The position numbers were made by a program, and so were the translations under genes. The notes beneath the pieces are model-generated. The model made no database searches, had not been told where the DNA came from, and saw only the letters and a program-made list of their open reading frames with translations. From CAVYUC01 sp963783085 (GTDB lineage: Bacteria; Bacteroidota; Bacteroidia; Bacteroidales; Prolixibacteraceae): a DNA stretch of 28,603 bases. Position 1 is the first letter of the stretch; every line of letters starts with the position of its first letter. This document shows positions 16,627 through 24,025 of the stretch, one piece after another. The stretch covers positions 1-28,603 of the forward strand of contig CAWAMJ010000017.1 in assembly GCA_963783085.1 (NCBI GenBank). The letters run 5' to 3'.

Positions 16627-16658
16627 TTTTGATTAAAGATGCATCTTTATTAATTTTG
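16627..16658 (+). promoter_or_regulatory. Promoter of TPR paralog 2
   Basis: The best Bacteroidota promoter in the window: a -33 TTTTG (16627-16631), a 19-bp spacer and a -7 TAATTTTG (16651-16658) that matches TAnnTTTG exactly. The expected leader is about 24 nt to the ATG at 16688. A second copy of TAATTTTG at 16624-16631 overlaps the -33 box. Confidence 0.72.
16634..16649. promoter_or_regulatory. 16-bp palindrome in the promoter spacer, candidate operator
   Basis: TAAAGATGCATCTTTA is a perfect inverted repeat centred between 16641 and 16642. It fills almost the whole spacer between the -33 and -7 elements. A dimeric repressor bound there would block RNA polymerase. No regulator gene is adjacent, so the binding protein is unknown. 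Confidence 0.5.
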
Positions 16659-16687
16659 TATGTATTCAATAAAAAAGCATCAGAAAA

Positions 16688-17863
16688 ATGAAAAAATTAA
16701 TCATTCCAGTTACACTTGCATTACTGACGTTAGTTTCCTGTCAGACGGGAAAAGTAACAACCGCACTCAATCAAAAGGAAAGCGGCGACCTTAGGGAAGC
16801 ATTAAATACAATTAATGAATCCATTGATCCTTCAAATGAAAAAGCTGAGAAAACGATTAACTGGCCGCGCACCTGGGAAGTGCGGGGAGAAATTTATCAG
16901 GCCATATATGAGTCTGATAATAAGGAAATTAAAAGCCTGAGTGAAAATCCGTTGGATGAAGCGTTAAAATCATACAAAAAAGCGTTGGAACTGGACGAAA
17001 AAGATAAGTTCAGCAAAAACATCAAGATTAAATTAACGCTGTTAACCAATGATTTAACTAATCAGGCAGTGGAAGCTTTCAACTCCGAAGATTACGGTGA
17101 GGCGCTAAATTCTTTTGAAAACATCCTTGAAATTCAGGATCTTCCTGTAATAAAGGAAGATAATCCGAACATGGTGGATACTGTTATTCTGTTCAACGCC
17201 GGGTTGGCGGCTTACAATGCGCAAAATTATGACAAAGCCATTGATTATTATTCCGAAGCTGCAAAATACGGTTATAATGGCGCCCGTACTTACAGCCTTC
17301 TTGCCAATTCCTACCAGTTGAAAAACGATACTATCGGCGCACTTGATGTTTTAAAAGAAGGATTCGAAAAATATCCCGGCGACAATGGAATTTTAACCAG
17401 CATGATTCAGGTTTACCTTGATTTGGACAAAACCGAAGATGCCATGACGTACTTAGAAATGGCCATCGAACAGGATCCGAACAACGCGACTTATTATTTT
17501 GCGTTGGGAACTCTGCATGAAAAACAGGGAAATGAAGAAGAAGCAATCGATGCTTATCAAAAAGCAATAGATTTAAATAACGAGTATTTTGATGCCTACT
17601 ATAATTTAGGCGCTTTGTATTACAACAATGGCGTGGAACAGATAGAAGTTGCCAATTCAGTCCCGGCAAATGAAAATGAACGGTACCAGGAGGAAATGGA
17701 AAAAGCCAACGAATGGTTTCGTAAAGCGCTGCCATACATGGAAAGATGCCACGAATTGGATCCGGACCACGTGATGACGCTTGAGTCACTCAAGAATTTG
17801 TATTACCGGTTAAAAATGATGGATAAATACAACGAAATTCTGGAAGAATTGGGAAACGGATAA
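16688..17863 (+). CDS. TPR lipoprotein (TPR paralog 2)
   Basis: A 391-aa paralog of the preceding gene, roughly two-thirds identical by eye along its whole length, without gaps in total size. The N-terminus differs in kind: MKKLIIPVTLALLTLVSC is a lipoprotein signal with lipobox LVSC, so the mature protein would be lipidated at Cys18 and anchored in a membrane, probably the outer membrane because no Asp follows the Cys. The TPR repeats line up with those of paralog 1 (NYDKAIDYYSEAAKYGYNGARTYSLLANSYQL, EAIDAYQKAIDLNNEYFDAYYNLG, ALPYMERCHELDP). It has its own promoter and terminator and so can be expressed independently. Function is unknown. Confidence 0.88.
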   Translation: MKKLIIPVTLALLTLVSCQTGKVTTALNQKESGDLREALNTINESIDPSNEKAEKTINWPRTWEVRGEIYQAIYESDNKEIKSLSENPLDEALKSYKKALELDEKDKFSKNIKIKLTLLTNDLTNQAVEAFNSEDYGEALNSFENILEIQDLPVIKEDNPNMVDTVILFNAGLAAYNAQNYDKAIDYYSEAAKYGYNGARTYSLLANSYQLKNDTIGALDVLKEGFEKYPGDNGILTSMIQVYLDLDKTEDAMTYLEMAIEQDPNNATYYFALGTLHEKQGNEEEAIDAYQKAIDLNNEYFDAYYNLGALYYNNGVEQIEVANSVPANENERYQEEMEKANEWFRKALPYMERCHELDPDHVMTLESLKNLYYRLKMMDKYNEILEELGNG

Positions 17864-17874
17864 GATTATAATTT

Positions 17875-17902
17875 AAGGAGAGCCTAGCCAACTCTCCTTT
17901 TT
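17875..17902 (+). terminator. Rho-independent terminator after TPR paralog 2
   Basis: An 8-bp perfect stem, AAGGAGAG (17875-17882) and CTCTCCTT (17892-17899), with a 9-nt loop, followed by a short T-run, 12 bp after the stop codon. Confidence 0.85.
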
Positions 17903-17989
17903 CAATATTAATTTTATTTAACTTAATATCAATTATAGGACAAGGGTATTTATTTTATATTTCGGGGTTCTTCTCAAAAAGTTTTAATA

Positions 17990-18050
17990 TTAATGGCTAA
18001 AGCCAGTTTCTGTGTTTTCACAAATTAACCCCCGGCTTAAGCCGGGGGCA
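17990..18050. repeat. REP-like element with two GGCT..AGCC hairpins
   Basis: TGGCT-AA-AGCCA (17994-18005) is followed 23 bp later by a perfect 20-bp palindrome, CCCCCGGCTTAAGCCGGGGG (18029-18048). Both are built on the same GGCTnAAGCC core. This pairing resembles the REP sequences mobilised by REP-associated tyrosine transposases (RAYT, Y1 family) in Bacteroidota; no such transposase is in the window. The 20-bp palindrome could also terminate read-through from the TPR gene, although no T-run follows. Confidence 0.6.
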
Positions 18051-18373
18051 ACATATCTGACCTTCATCCTTCGCTTGCTTTCGCCAATCTGCTCAAGTAA
18101 AAAAATGCACCGGGCCGACGCTCTTAGGTTCAGTTAAACCGGATAATTGTATGTAAAAATATTTTTACGCGATTCTCAGGAGGTTAATTCGCGACAATCT
18201 GAGGCTGACATATCCTGTGGTTTTAGTCCAACCAACTTTCCCCCAGCACTGCTTATCATAAATTTAATATAGAAAACCCATGTCTGGCGCCGGTTTTAAA
18301 TACAAAAAAAAGATTCGTATCGGCGATTCGAAAAAAATGCTAAGTTTGTTTATTAAACTGATACGACGAGCTT
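18051..18373. other. Non-coding stretch upstream of the DUF819 gene
   Basis: No gene recognised. It contains a 16-bp AT-rich perfect palindrome, GTAAAAATATTTTTAC (18153-18168). A short frame beginning at 18280 overlaps the start of the DUF819 gene in another frame and is Lys-rich without a recognisable family, so it is not called. Confidence 0.5.
18341..18348 (+). promoter_or_regulatory. Candidate -7 element for the DUF819 gene
   Basis: TAAGTTTG matches TAnnTTTG exactly, 25 bp before the ATG at 18374. No clear -33 box was found; a TTCG at 18314-18317 is the nearest approximation. Confidence 0.5.
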
Positions 18374-19648
18374 ATGTGGATAACTTTTACGCTGGTTTTA
18401 TTTTACGTGCTTGCCCCGGCTTTTATTATTTACCTCTGCAAAATTTCAACTGTTTTAAAACGAGTTGGCGCAGTTGTTCTCGCGTATGTTTTTGGTTTGA
18501 TATTGGGTAACTCAGGAATATTGCCTTCACCCGGACCGGCAATGCAACAGTTGCTGGCACAGTCAGCCCACCATTATTTATCACAAAGCGAATTTCAGCA
18601 ATTGCAGTTTGCCGGCAAATTAACGGAAACCGACGTTGTAGTCAACCGGATTTATCATTTACAGGAACTTCTCTGGACCATTATAATTCCACTGGCCCTG
18701 CCGTTGTTATTATTTTCGCTTGATCTGAAAAAATGGCTCAAACTGGCAAAAGGCACACTTCTTTCGCTTGTTTTGGCGCTGGTTTCGTTGATTATTGCTG
18801 TACTTGCCGGCTATTTCCTGTTTCAGGATTCAATTGAAGAATCCAATAAAGTTGCCGGAATGCTGGTGGGCGTTTATACCGGTGGAACAGCAAACCTGGC
18901 AGCAATTGCAACCGGTTTAAACGTGCGGGCTGAAACTTTTATCCTGACCAATACTTATGATTTAATCATTGGTTCGGTAGCGCTGCTTTTTTTAATGACT
19001 GTTGCCCAGCGTCTTTTCAATACTTTTTTACCCAAATTCGATATGATTCACAAGGCGGAAAACGAATTTCAGTTAGGTGAAGAGGAAAATGAGAATATTG
19101 AAAACTACGATGATTTGGTGAAAAGAAAGTATTTTCCGGATTTACTGAAAGCGCTGGGACTGTCAATTGTTGTTGTTGCCATTGGCGGCGGAATCAGTTT
19201 TTTGTTTCCCAAAAGCGCACAGGATGTTATTGCAATCCTTGCTATAACAACTTTCGGTTTGGTTGCTTCGCTTTTTAAACCGGTCAACCGGCTTCAAAAC
19301 AGCTTTCCGATGGGAATGTATTTAATTATTATTTTTTCCCTGGTGGTATCTTCTATGGCCAATTTAACCGAAATGTTCCAGGTTGAATATCTGGAGCTTT
19401 TTCTATACGTATTGCTTGTTATTATCGGTTCCATGATTATCCATGTAGGTTTGGCAAAAATTTTTCGGGTCGATGCCGATACCACGATTATTGCCATTAC
19501 CGCACTTACTTATTCCCCTCCGTTTGTTCCTGCAGTTGCAGGAGCGATAAAAAATAAAGAAATTATTATTTCCGGTCTCACTATCGGAATAATGGGATTT
19601 GCTTTTGGGACGCAACTTGGGTTGCTTTTAGGTGCTTTATTAAAATAG
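18374..19648 (+). CDS. DUF819 family integral-membrane protein (putative transporter)
   Basis: A 424-aa polytopic inner-membrane protein with about ten to twelve hydrophobic helices. The signature GMLVGVYTGGTANLAAIATGL near the middle and the C-terminal ALTYSPPFVPAVAGAIKN... GIMGFAFGTQLGLLLG segment identify DUF819 (YjcL-like). A hydrophilic cytoplasmic loop rich in Glu and Asn (about residues 225-250) divides the two halves, whose matching Gly-rich segments suggest an inverted-repeat transporter architecture. The substrate is unknown. The first ATG with the correct hydrophobic N-terminus is at 18374. It is convergent with the transaldolase gene, leaving 37 bp. Confidence 0.88.
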   Translation: MWITFTLVLFYVLAPAFIIYLCKISTVLKRVGAVVLAYVFGLILGNSGILPSPGPAMQQLLAQSAHHYLSQSEFQQLQFAGKLTETDVVVNRIYHLQELLWTIIIPLALPLLLFSLDLKKWLKLAKGTLLSLVLALVSLIIAVLAGYFLFQDSIEESNKVAGMLVGVYTGGTANLAAIATGLNVRAETFILTNTYDLIIGSVALLFLMTVAQRLFNTFLPKFDMIHKAENEFQLGEEENENIENYDDLVKRKYFPDLLKALGLSIVVVAIGGGISFLFPKSAQDVIAILAITTFGLVASLFKPVNRLQNSFPMGMYLIIIFSLVVSSMANLTEMFQVEYLELFLYVLLVIIGSMIIHVGLAKIFRVDADTTIIAITALTYSPPFVPAVAGAIKNKEIIISGLTIGIMGFAFGTQLGLLLGALLK

Positions 19649-19685
19649 CAACTGATGTATCCTGTAGCTCAGGCGCACATTTTAT

Positions 19686-20909
19686 TTAACCTTTTATAAT
19701 CCGTTCAATTCGTGCATCCAGCTCACGCTGATCGTTGGCAAAGCTGGCAAGTCCGGCCAGGTTGAGCAGCGTATCGATGGCCAGTTCTTCGCTTTCAATG
19801 CGGGCGGCCCAGCGGCTGTGCTTCGGAATTTTTCCGTCGTTGGAAATGTGCTGCAAATCTTCGTTGCTCAAATAAGGAAACATATCGCCGCACCCTGCCG
19901 CATGCACCCGGTCGATGAGTTCATTTCCGTCTTTCGGACAATCACTGCTTAAGCTTTGTGCAAGCGCCAACTCTTTTTCTGAAACCTCCCAAAGTTTTTC
20001 GGGGAAATATTTTTCTGCTTCCGTAGTTAAATCCACCGGATATTTTTCATTCAATTTTGAAGAGAAATTACCGCCGAGTTTTAATTTTCCTTCGGCGGCT
20101 ACTTTGGTGGGCATGGTAAAAACATTTACTCCGGCCAGCGCCTCGAGTTGTTCGTAACTTCGGAGACTGGCTGCAATCATTTTTGTAGGTCCGTTATTGT
20201 TCTTTGTCAGGTCAGTAACCCAGTTCTGGGCCGAAATGACGGTGCGTTCGCCGGCGCCGGAACCGTCTCCCAATTCGTTATCTTTGATGTACGCTCCTAC
20301 CCTTCCCAAAAAAACATTCTGGTAATTGGGTTTTGTAATAGCTGCCACCATCACATTCTGCCGCGCCGAGAATTCCAGCGTGAAATTGATCTTTACGCCA
20401 GCCTCACGTAATTTTTTCGCGCCAATCAATCCGGCTGCGGTATAAGGCACTTTTACGATAAAATGTTCCGGATTTATTTCGAAATAGCGTTTTCCGTAAT
20501 CAACAATTGCGGAAATATTGTGTGCGGTATCAGTATGAAGTTCAACGCTCACTTTACCGCCAAATTTCTTTGCCAGCCGCAGTCCGTGGCGGGCATTCAG
20601 AATAAAAGCAATTTCAATAATTTGTTCTTTCAGCGAAAGCGGCTTTACAATTTCTTTGGCTTCAGCTATAAAATCATCATAAATACCTTTTTGTATTTCT
20701 TTATTAACCAACGTGTTATTGGTTGTAAGTGCCGACATTTCAGCCGTCCATATTTTTTCGGCCTCTTCCATATCGCCGGTGTCGAGCCATATTTCCGTGC
20801 CAGCGTCCCGCAGGCTTTGCCAAAATGGATCGGGTTGGCTTTTTACCGGTTCTTCAGAAATTCCTTGAGAAATAAATGTTTTGATTTTTGTCTTTAATTC
20901 GTTATCCAT
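19686..20909 (-). CDS. Transaldolase family protein
   Basis: A 407-aa (beta/alpha)8 aldolase of the transaldolase family, which moves a dihydroxyacetone unit between sugar phosphates in the pentose phosphate pathway. Visible motifs are IWLDTGDMEEAEKIW (residues 40-54, with the family Asp), ALTTNNTLVNKE (60-71), SVELHTDT (121-128), HFIVKVPYTAAGLIGAKKL with the Schiff-base Lys153, and NFTLEFSARQ. Classical TalB-type enzymes are about 320 residues; this protein has roughly 80-90 additional C-terminal residues (from about ELIDRVHAAGCGD onward). Long transaldolase-like proteins are known, so the extension need not be unusual, but the exact reaction is inferred. Confidence 0.85.
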   Translation of the reverse strand: MDNELKTKIKTFISQGISEEPVKSQPDPFWQSLRDAGTEIWLDTGDMEEAEKIWTAEMSALTTNNTLVNKEIQKGIYDDFIAEAKEIVKPLSLKEQIIEIAFILNARHGLRLAKKFGGKVSVELHTDTAHNISAIVDYGKRYFEINPEHFIVKVPYTAAGLIGAKKLREAGVKINFTLEFSARQNVMVAAITKPNYQNVFLGRVGAYIKDNELGDGSGAGERTVISAQNWVTDLTKNNNGPTKMIAASLRSYEQLEALAGVNVFTMPTKVAAEGKLKLGGNFSSKLNEKYPVDLTTEAEKYFPEKLWEVSEKELALAQSLSSDCPKDGNELIDRVHAAGCGDMFPYLSNEDLQHISNDGKIPKHSRWAARIESEELAIDTLLNLAGLASFANDQRELDARIERIIKG

Positions 20910-21059
20910 GATTTCAGTTCTTAATGGCTAAAAAGTTATAAAAAATCCTTTAATCTAAACGTATTGTTCTGCCATTTTTTCGAACTTAACATAACTGATA
21001 ATTTGCTGTTTTAATTGTCAACAGATATGCTCTGAGTCATAAATTAACAAAACGAACTT

Positions 21060-23150
21060 TTAGAAAATAGGTGTTTTAACCTGAACAACATTACTTTTCG
21101 AAAAGAGTTCGCTGATATCATACACAATAACCGTATAATAATAGGTGCTGTTTTCTGCCACTTTACCATCATTATATGCTGTTTCAGTTACATTGGAAGT
21201 CGTAAAAATTAACGTGCCCAGCGAGTTTTGGGAATTCGATCGATATAACTCATATTTGGCAAAATCGGCATCGTAATTTCGTGTCCACGACAGTTCGACA
21301 ACACTGCTAACTGAAACGACTGATAATTTACTTGGTGTTGGATCATAGTTAGGGATTACTATTTTAATGGTATTACTTTCAGCATAATAACCATCTGTAC
21401 TGTAAACTAAAATTCTGTAATAGTATGTTTTTCCTTCCGGAACCGGATAATCCGCATAATTTGTTTGAGTGACGGTATCCGTTGATAAAATCATTGTTCC
21501 CAAATCCGCTTCCGACTCTGACCGGTATAATTCATATTTCGCGAAATTATAGTCGTAATTCTGAGTCCAGTTAAGTTCTACGTATACTCCTTCGCTCCAA
21601 CCATCCAAAGTACCTGGTGTAATAAGATTATACCTAACCTGAAATAAATTACTTTCCGAGCTAAATCCATGCTCATCGAACACAATCACTTTATAATTGT
21701 AAATGCCTGGTTCCGGTAAAGAATTATCATAATAAAATGTTTCAGTAACATCCGTTGTAGTGAATATTCTGTCGCCCGGCGAATTATCTTTCGATCGATA
21801 AAGTTCGTAACGTGCGAAATCAGAATCGGGATTTTCGGTCCAGTACAGATAAATTTCTTCATAATCATACCCTTCCAGGTAACTCGGAACAGGCGGAACA
21901 GCAGGCACATCAACTTGAGCGACATTACTTTCCGACCCCGAGCCTGATATATTATAAACAACAACAGTGTAAAAGTAAGTATTCCCTTCAATAAAAGTTG
22001 TGTCAACAAATTCTCGTTCAGTGACAACATTGGTTGAATATATTTTTGAACCCAACGCATTTTCCATTTGCGAGCGGTATAACTCGTACCTGTCAAAATC
22101 AGGGTCAGCATTTTGAGTCCAGTATGCGTAAACGTAACCATCGAGAGAAGCGTCCAAATGAACCGCAGTTGGAATTCTCTGCGGGATTTCAGCCTGAACT
22201 ACATTACTTCCGCTACTCAATTCGTCGGCGTCAGTTACTACAACCCGATAATAATAGGTATTCCCGGCAGTTACCAGAGTGTCAGTAAATGTGGTGTCCG
22301 AAAGGGTATTGGTTGAATAAACCTGTTCGTCGAAGGTAGTTTCATTGTCCGATCGATATAAAACGTAATTGTTGAAATCCGGATCAGGATTCGGTGTCCA
22401 GGAAAGTTCGACGATATTGCTCACCGAATCAACGCGAAGGATGCTCGGCGTTGGCAAAACGTATGGCAATTCTATCTGAACCAGATTACTGTTGATGTTA
22501 AAACCCTCGGTATCTGTAACAACCAAAGTATAATAGTAGGTTTTTCCCTCCGCCAGCGTGCTGTCATTATACTGAGTTGTTGTATTTACATTACTTGAAT
22601 AAATATTGTCACCCAGCGAATTTTCCGAATCCGATCGGTATAAATCGTATCCTGCAAAATCGTCGTCGGCATTTTGATTCCATGATAAGTTGACAATGTT
22701 TTCCGACCGCGTTGCCTGCAAATCAGCGGCGGCCGGCAGGATGGGTGACAATGTGAGGTTAACCGTAAAATCATTCTTGTCGATATTCTCTGTCGTAGCA
22801 CCCTGCCATTGAACAATATTATTTCCATCCGTGGCTTTAACTGTGAATGTTCTGCCCGTACCTTTATCGACTGAAATTTTACCGGTGGCTCTATTTCCTG
22901 TAATGTCCAAATCAGTCTCAGGAACCAAAGTTTCACCATCCGCAGTCACTGTAATTGTAACTCTTGTAACGCTGGTTACCGAAGCGGCACTTTTTAAATT
23001 GCCATCTCCGGGTAGTGGAATATTTAATGTGACAACTGTTTTTCGCATCAAATCGTCTTCCCGGGTGCATGAAATTTGCAAACCGATAATTGCAAAAACA
23101 GCACTCCAAATCAGCCCATAATTGCATAATTGCACCGTTAACTTTTTCAT
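21060..23150 (-). CDS. Lipoprotein with six fibronectin type III-like repeats
   Basis: A 696-aa cell-envelope protein. The N-terminus MKKLTVQ...LQISC is a lipoprotein signal with lipobox ISC (Cys28). Residues about 35-140 form a first beta domain (KTVVTLNIPLPGD, RVTITVTADGETL, GRTFTVKATDGNN). Then come six repeats of about 88-92 residues (near 142, 234, 325, 417, 508 and 602). Each carries the pattern W-x-x-N-x-D-x-(D/N)-F-x-x-Y-x-L-Y-R-S early and Y-x-Y-x-V-x-V-x-(D/Y) plus S-N-x-x-Q-V late, a Fn3 fold signature. There is no sortase motif or obvious type IX C-terminal domain. It is the last gene of a three-gene operon, 19 bp after the FecR-like gene. A role in binding at the cell surface is likely; no catalytic domain is visible. 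Confidence 0.88.
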   Translation of the reverse strand: MKKLTVQLCNYGLIWSAVFAIIGLQISCTREDDLMRKTVVTLNIPLPGDGNLKSAASVTSVTRVTITVTADGETLVPETDLDITGNRATGKISVDKGTGRTFTVKATDGNNIVQWQGATTENIDKNDFTVNLTLSPILPAAADLQATRSENIVNLSWNQNADDDFAGYDLYRSDSENSLGDNIYSSNVNTTTQYNDSTLAEGKTYYYTLVVTDTEGFNINSNLVQIELPYVLPTPSILRVDSVSNIVELSWTPNPDPDFNNYVLYRSDNETTFDEQVYSTNTLSDTTFTDTLVTAGNTYYYRVVVTDADELSSGSNVVQAEIPQRIPTAVHLDASLDGYVYAYWTQNADPDFDRYELYRSQMENALGSKIYSTNVVTEREFVDTTFIEGNTYFYTVVVYNISGSGSESNVAQVDVPAVPPVPSYLEGYDYEEIYLYWTENPDSDFARYELYRSKDNSPGDRIFTTTDVTETFYYDNSLPEPGIYNYKVIVFDEHGFSSESNLFQVRYNLITPGTLDGWSEGVYVELNWTQNYDYNFAKYELYRSESEADLGTMILSTDTVTQTNYADYPVPEGKTYYYRILVYSTDGYYAESNTIKIVIPNYDPTPSKLSVVSVSSVVELSWTRNYDADFAKYELYRSNSQNSLGTLIFTTSNVTETAYNDGKVAENSTYYYTVIVYDISELFSKSNVVQVKTPIF

Positions 23151-23169
23151 AACCGATATGATTTTTGAA

Positions 23170-23997
23170 TTAAAAACCCCAGTTCACGTTTATATTTCCA
23201 GTCGCCTTATCAGATTTCCAGGGTTGAATTATTAAAATTGCTGTACTCACACCAACTGCGGCAGCTCCGGCCCAGAATCCCGGTCGCTTCAGCAACGACG
23301 GTTTCCAAACTGTTGAGCTATTCATCTGAATGAAATTTTCATACTCGGAAGCCAATTGTGCGGTGGGAACAAATACGCTGGTAATTTGCCCGTTTCGGAA
23401 ATAGGCTGCCTCCCCTACATTTAAACGGTTTACTTTCGGATCTTTTGGAAAGGTAAGATGTCCTTGTTCCAGATAAACTTCTCCCGAACTGTCGGAACGG
23501 ACATGATACAGCGCCCGAGTAGTGCTGCCCGATTCCACAACACTTTGCAGTCCCTGGGTATTTACCTGAATTTTGTCTTTAATAACGGTAAATATACCGC
23601 TGCCCTGCCGGATTTCAATAGCTACCCGCCGCGAACCATCCTGCGCTTCTTTCACTTCGTATAATCCCGGTTCTTTTAAGTCGGGATAGGGCATCATCGA
23701 TACAGTTCCGTTTTGCAGTTGATTTTTTACCCGCAGTCTCAACCGAATATTTTGTTCCAGTTTCAGGTTGTCGTTATAAAACAACTTTTCATTTATTTTG
23801 ATGTTTAGCCAATTTCTCTGATCGTTCCTCCTTAACTGGGCAAGAGAAGTCTGGTTCTTTTCTTCCTTGACAACTCCTTCAGAAATGGTAGCAATTTTCG
23901 TAATTTTGGCCACGCCTTCCTGTGCAGCATTTTGAAAAGGAATCAACGCAAAGACAGTGTATGCCATCCATCTGCAGAATATTAAGTTTGTCTTCAT
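23170..23997 (-). CDS. FecR-like domain periplasmic protein
   Basis: A 275-aa protein with an N-terminal signal (MKTNLIFCRWMAYTVFALIPFQNAAQ), then a FecR-like beta domain: WLNIKINEKLFYNDNLKLEQNIRLRLRV, GIFTVIKDKIQVNTQGLQSVVESGSTTRALY, SGEVYLEQGHLTFP and LNVGEAAYFRNGQI. FecR proteins usually sense TonB-receptor signals and control an ECF sigma factor, but no sigma or receptor gene is nearby. The C-terminus has a hydrophobic segment (PGFWAGAAAVGVSTAILIIQPW), so the protein may span or anchor in the membrane. The frame is open to 24186, but GGAGG at 24005-24009 places the start at 23997, 28 bp after the upstream gene. Middle gene of the operon. Confidence 0.82.
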   Translation of the reverse strand: MKTNLIFCRWMAYTVFALIPFQNAAQEGVAKITKIATISEGVVKEEKNQTSLAQLRRNDQRNWLNIKINEKLFYNDNLKLEQNIRLRLRVKNQLQNGTVSMMPYPDLKEPGLYEVKEAQDGSRRVAIEIRQGSGIFTVIKDKIQVNTQGLQSVVESGSTTRALYHVRSDSSGEVYLEQGHLTFPKDPKVNRLNVGEAAYFRNGQITSVFVPTAQLASEYENFIQMNSSTVWKPSLLKRPGFWAGAAAVGVSTAILIIQPWKSDKATGNINVNWGF

Positions 23998-24004
23998 ATT
24001 TAAA

Positions 24005-24009
24005 CCTCC
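24005..24009 (-). promoter_or_regulatory. Ribosome-binding site deciding the start of the FecR-like gene
   Basis: GGAGG on the minus strand, 7 nt before the ATG at 23997. It makes this start much more likely than the upstream in-frame candidates, which would overlap the preceding membrane-protein gene and give a signal-less N-terminus. Confidence 0.75.
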
Positions 24010-24025
24010 ATTTTTGATTGTTTCT

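Noticed and set aside
18280..18510. Short plus-strand frame overlapping the DUF819 start
   Set aside because: It shares the DUF819 start region in another frame and shows no recognisable domain.
21060..23150. Repeated Fn3 coding units as a CRISPR or DNA-level repeat array
   Set aside because: The periodicity of about 270 nt is diverged at DNA level and keeps one reading frame, so it reflects protein repeats.
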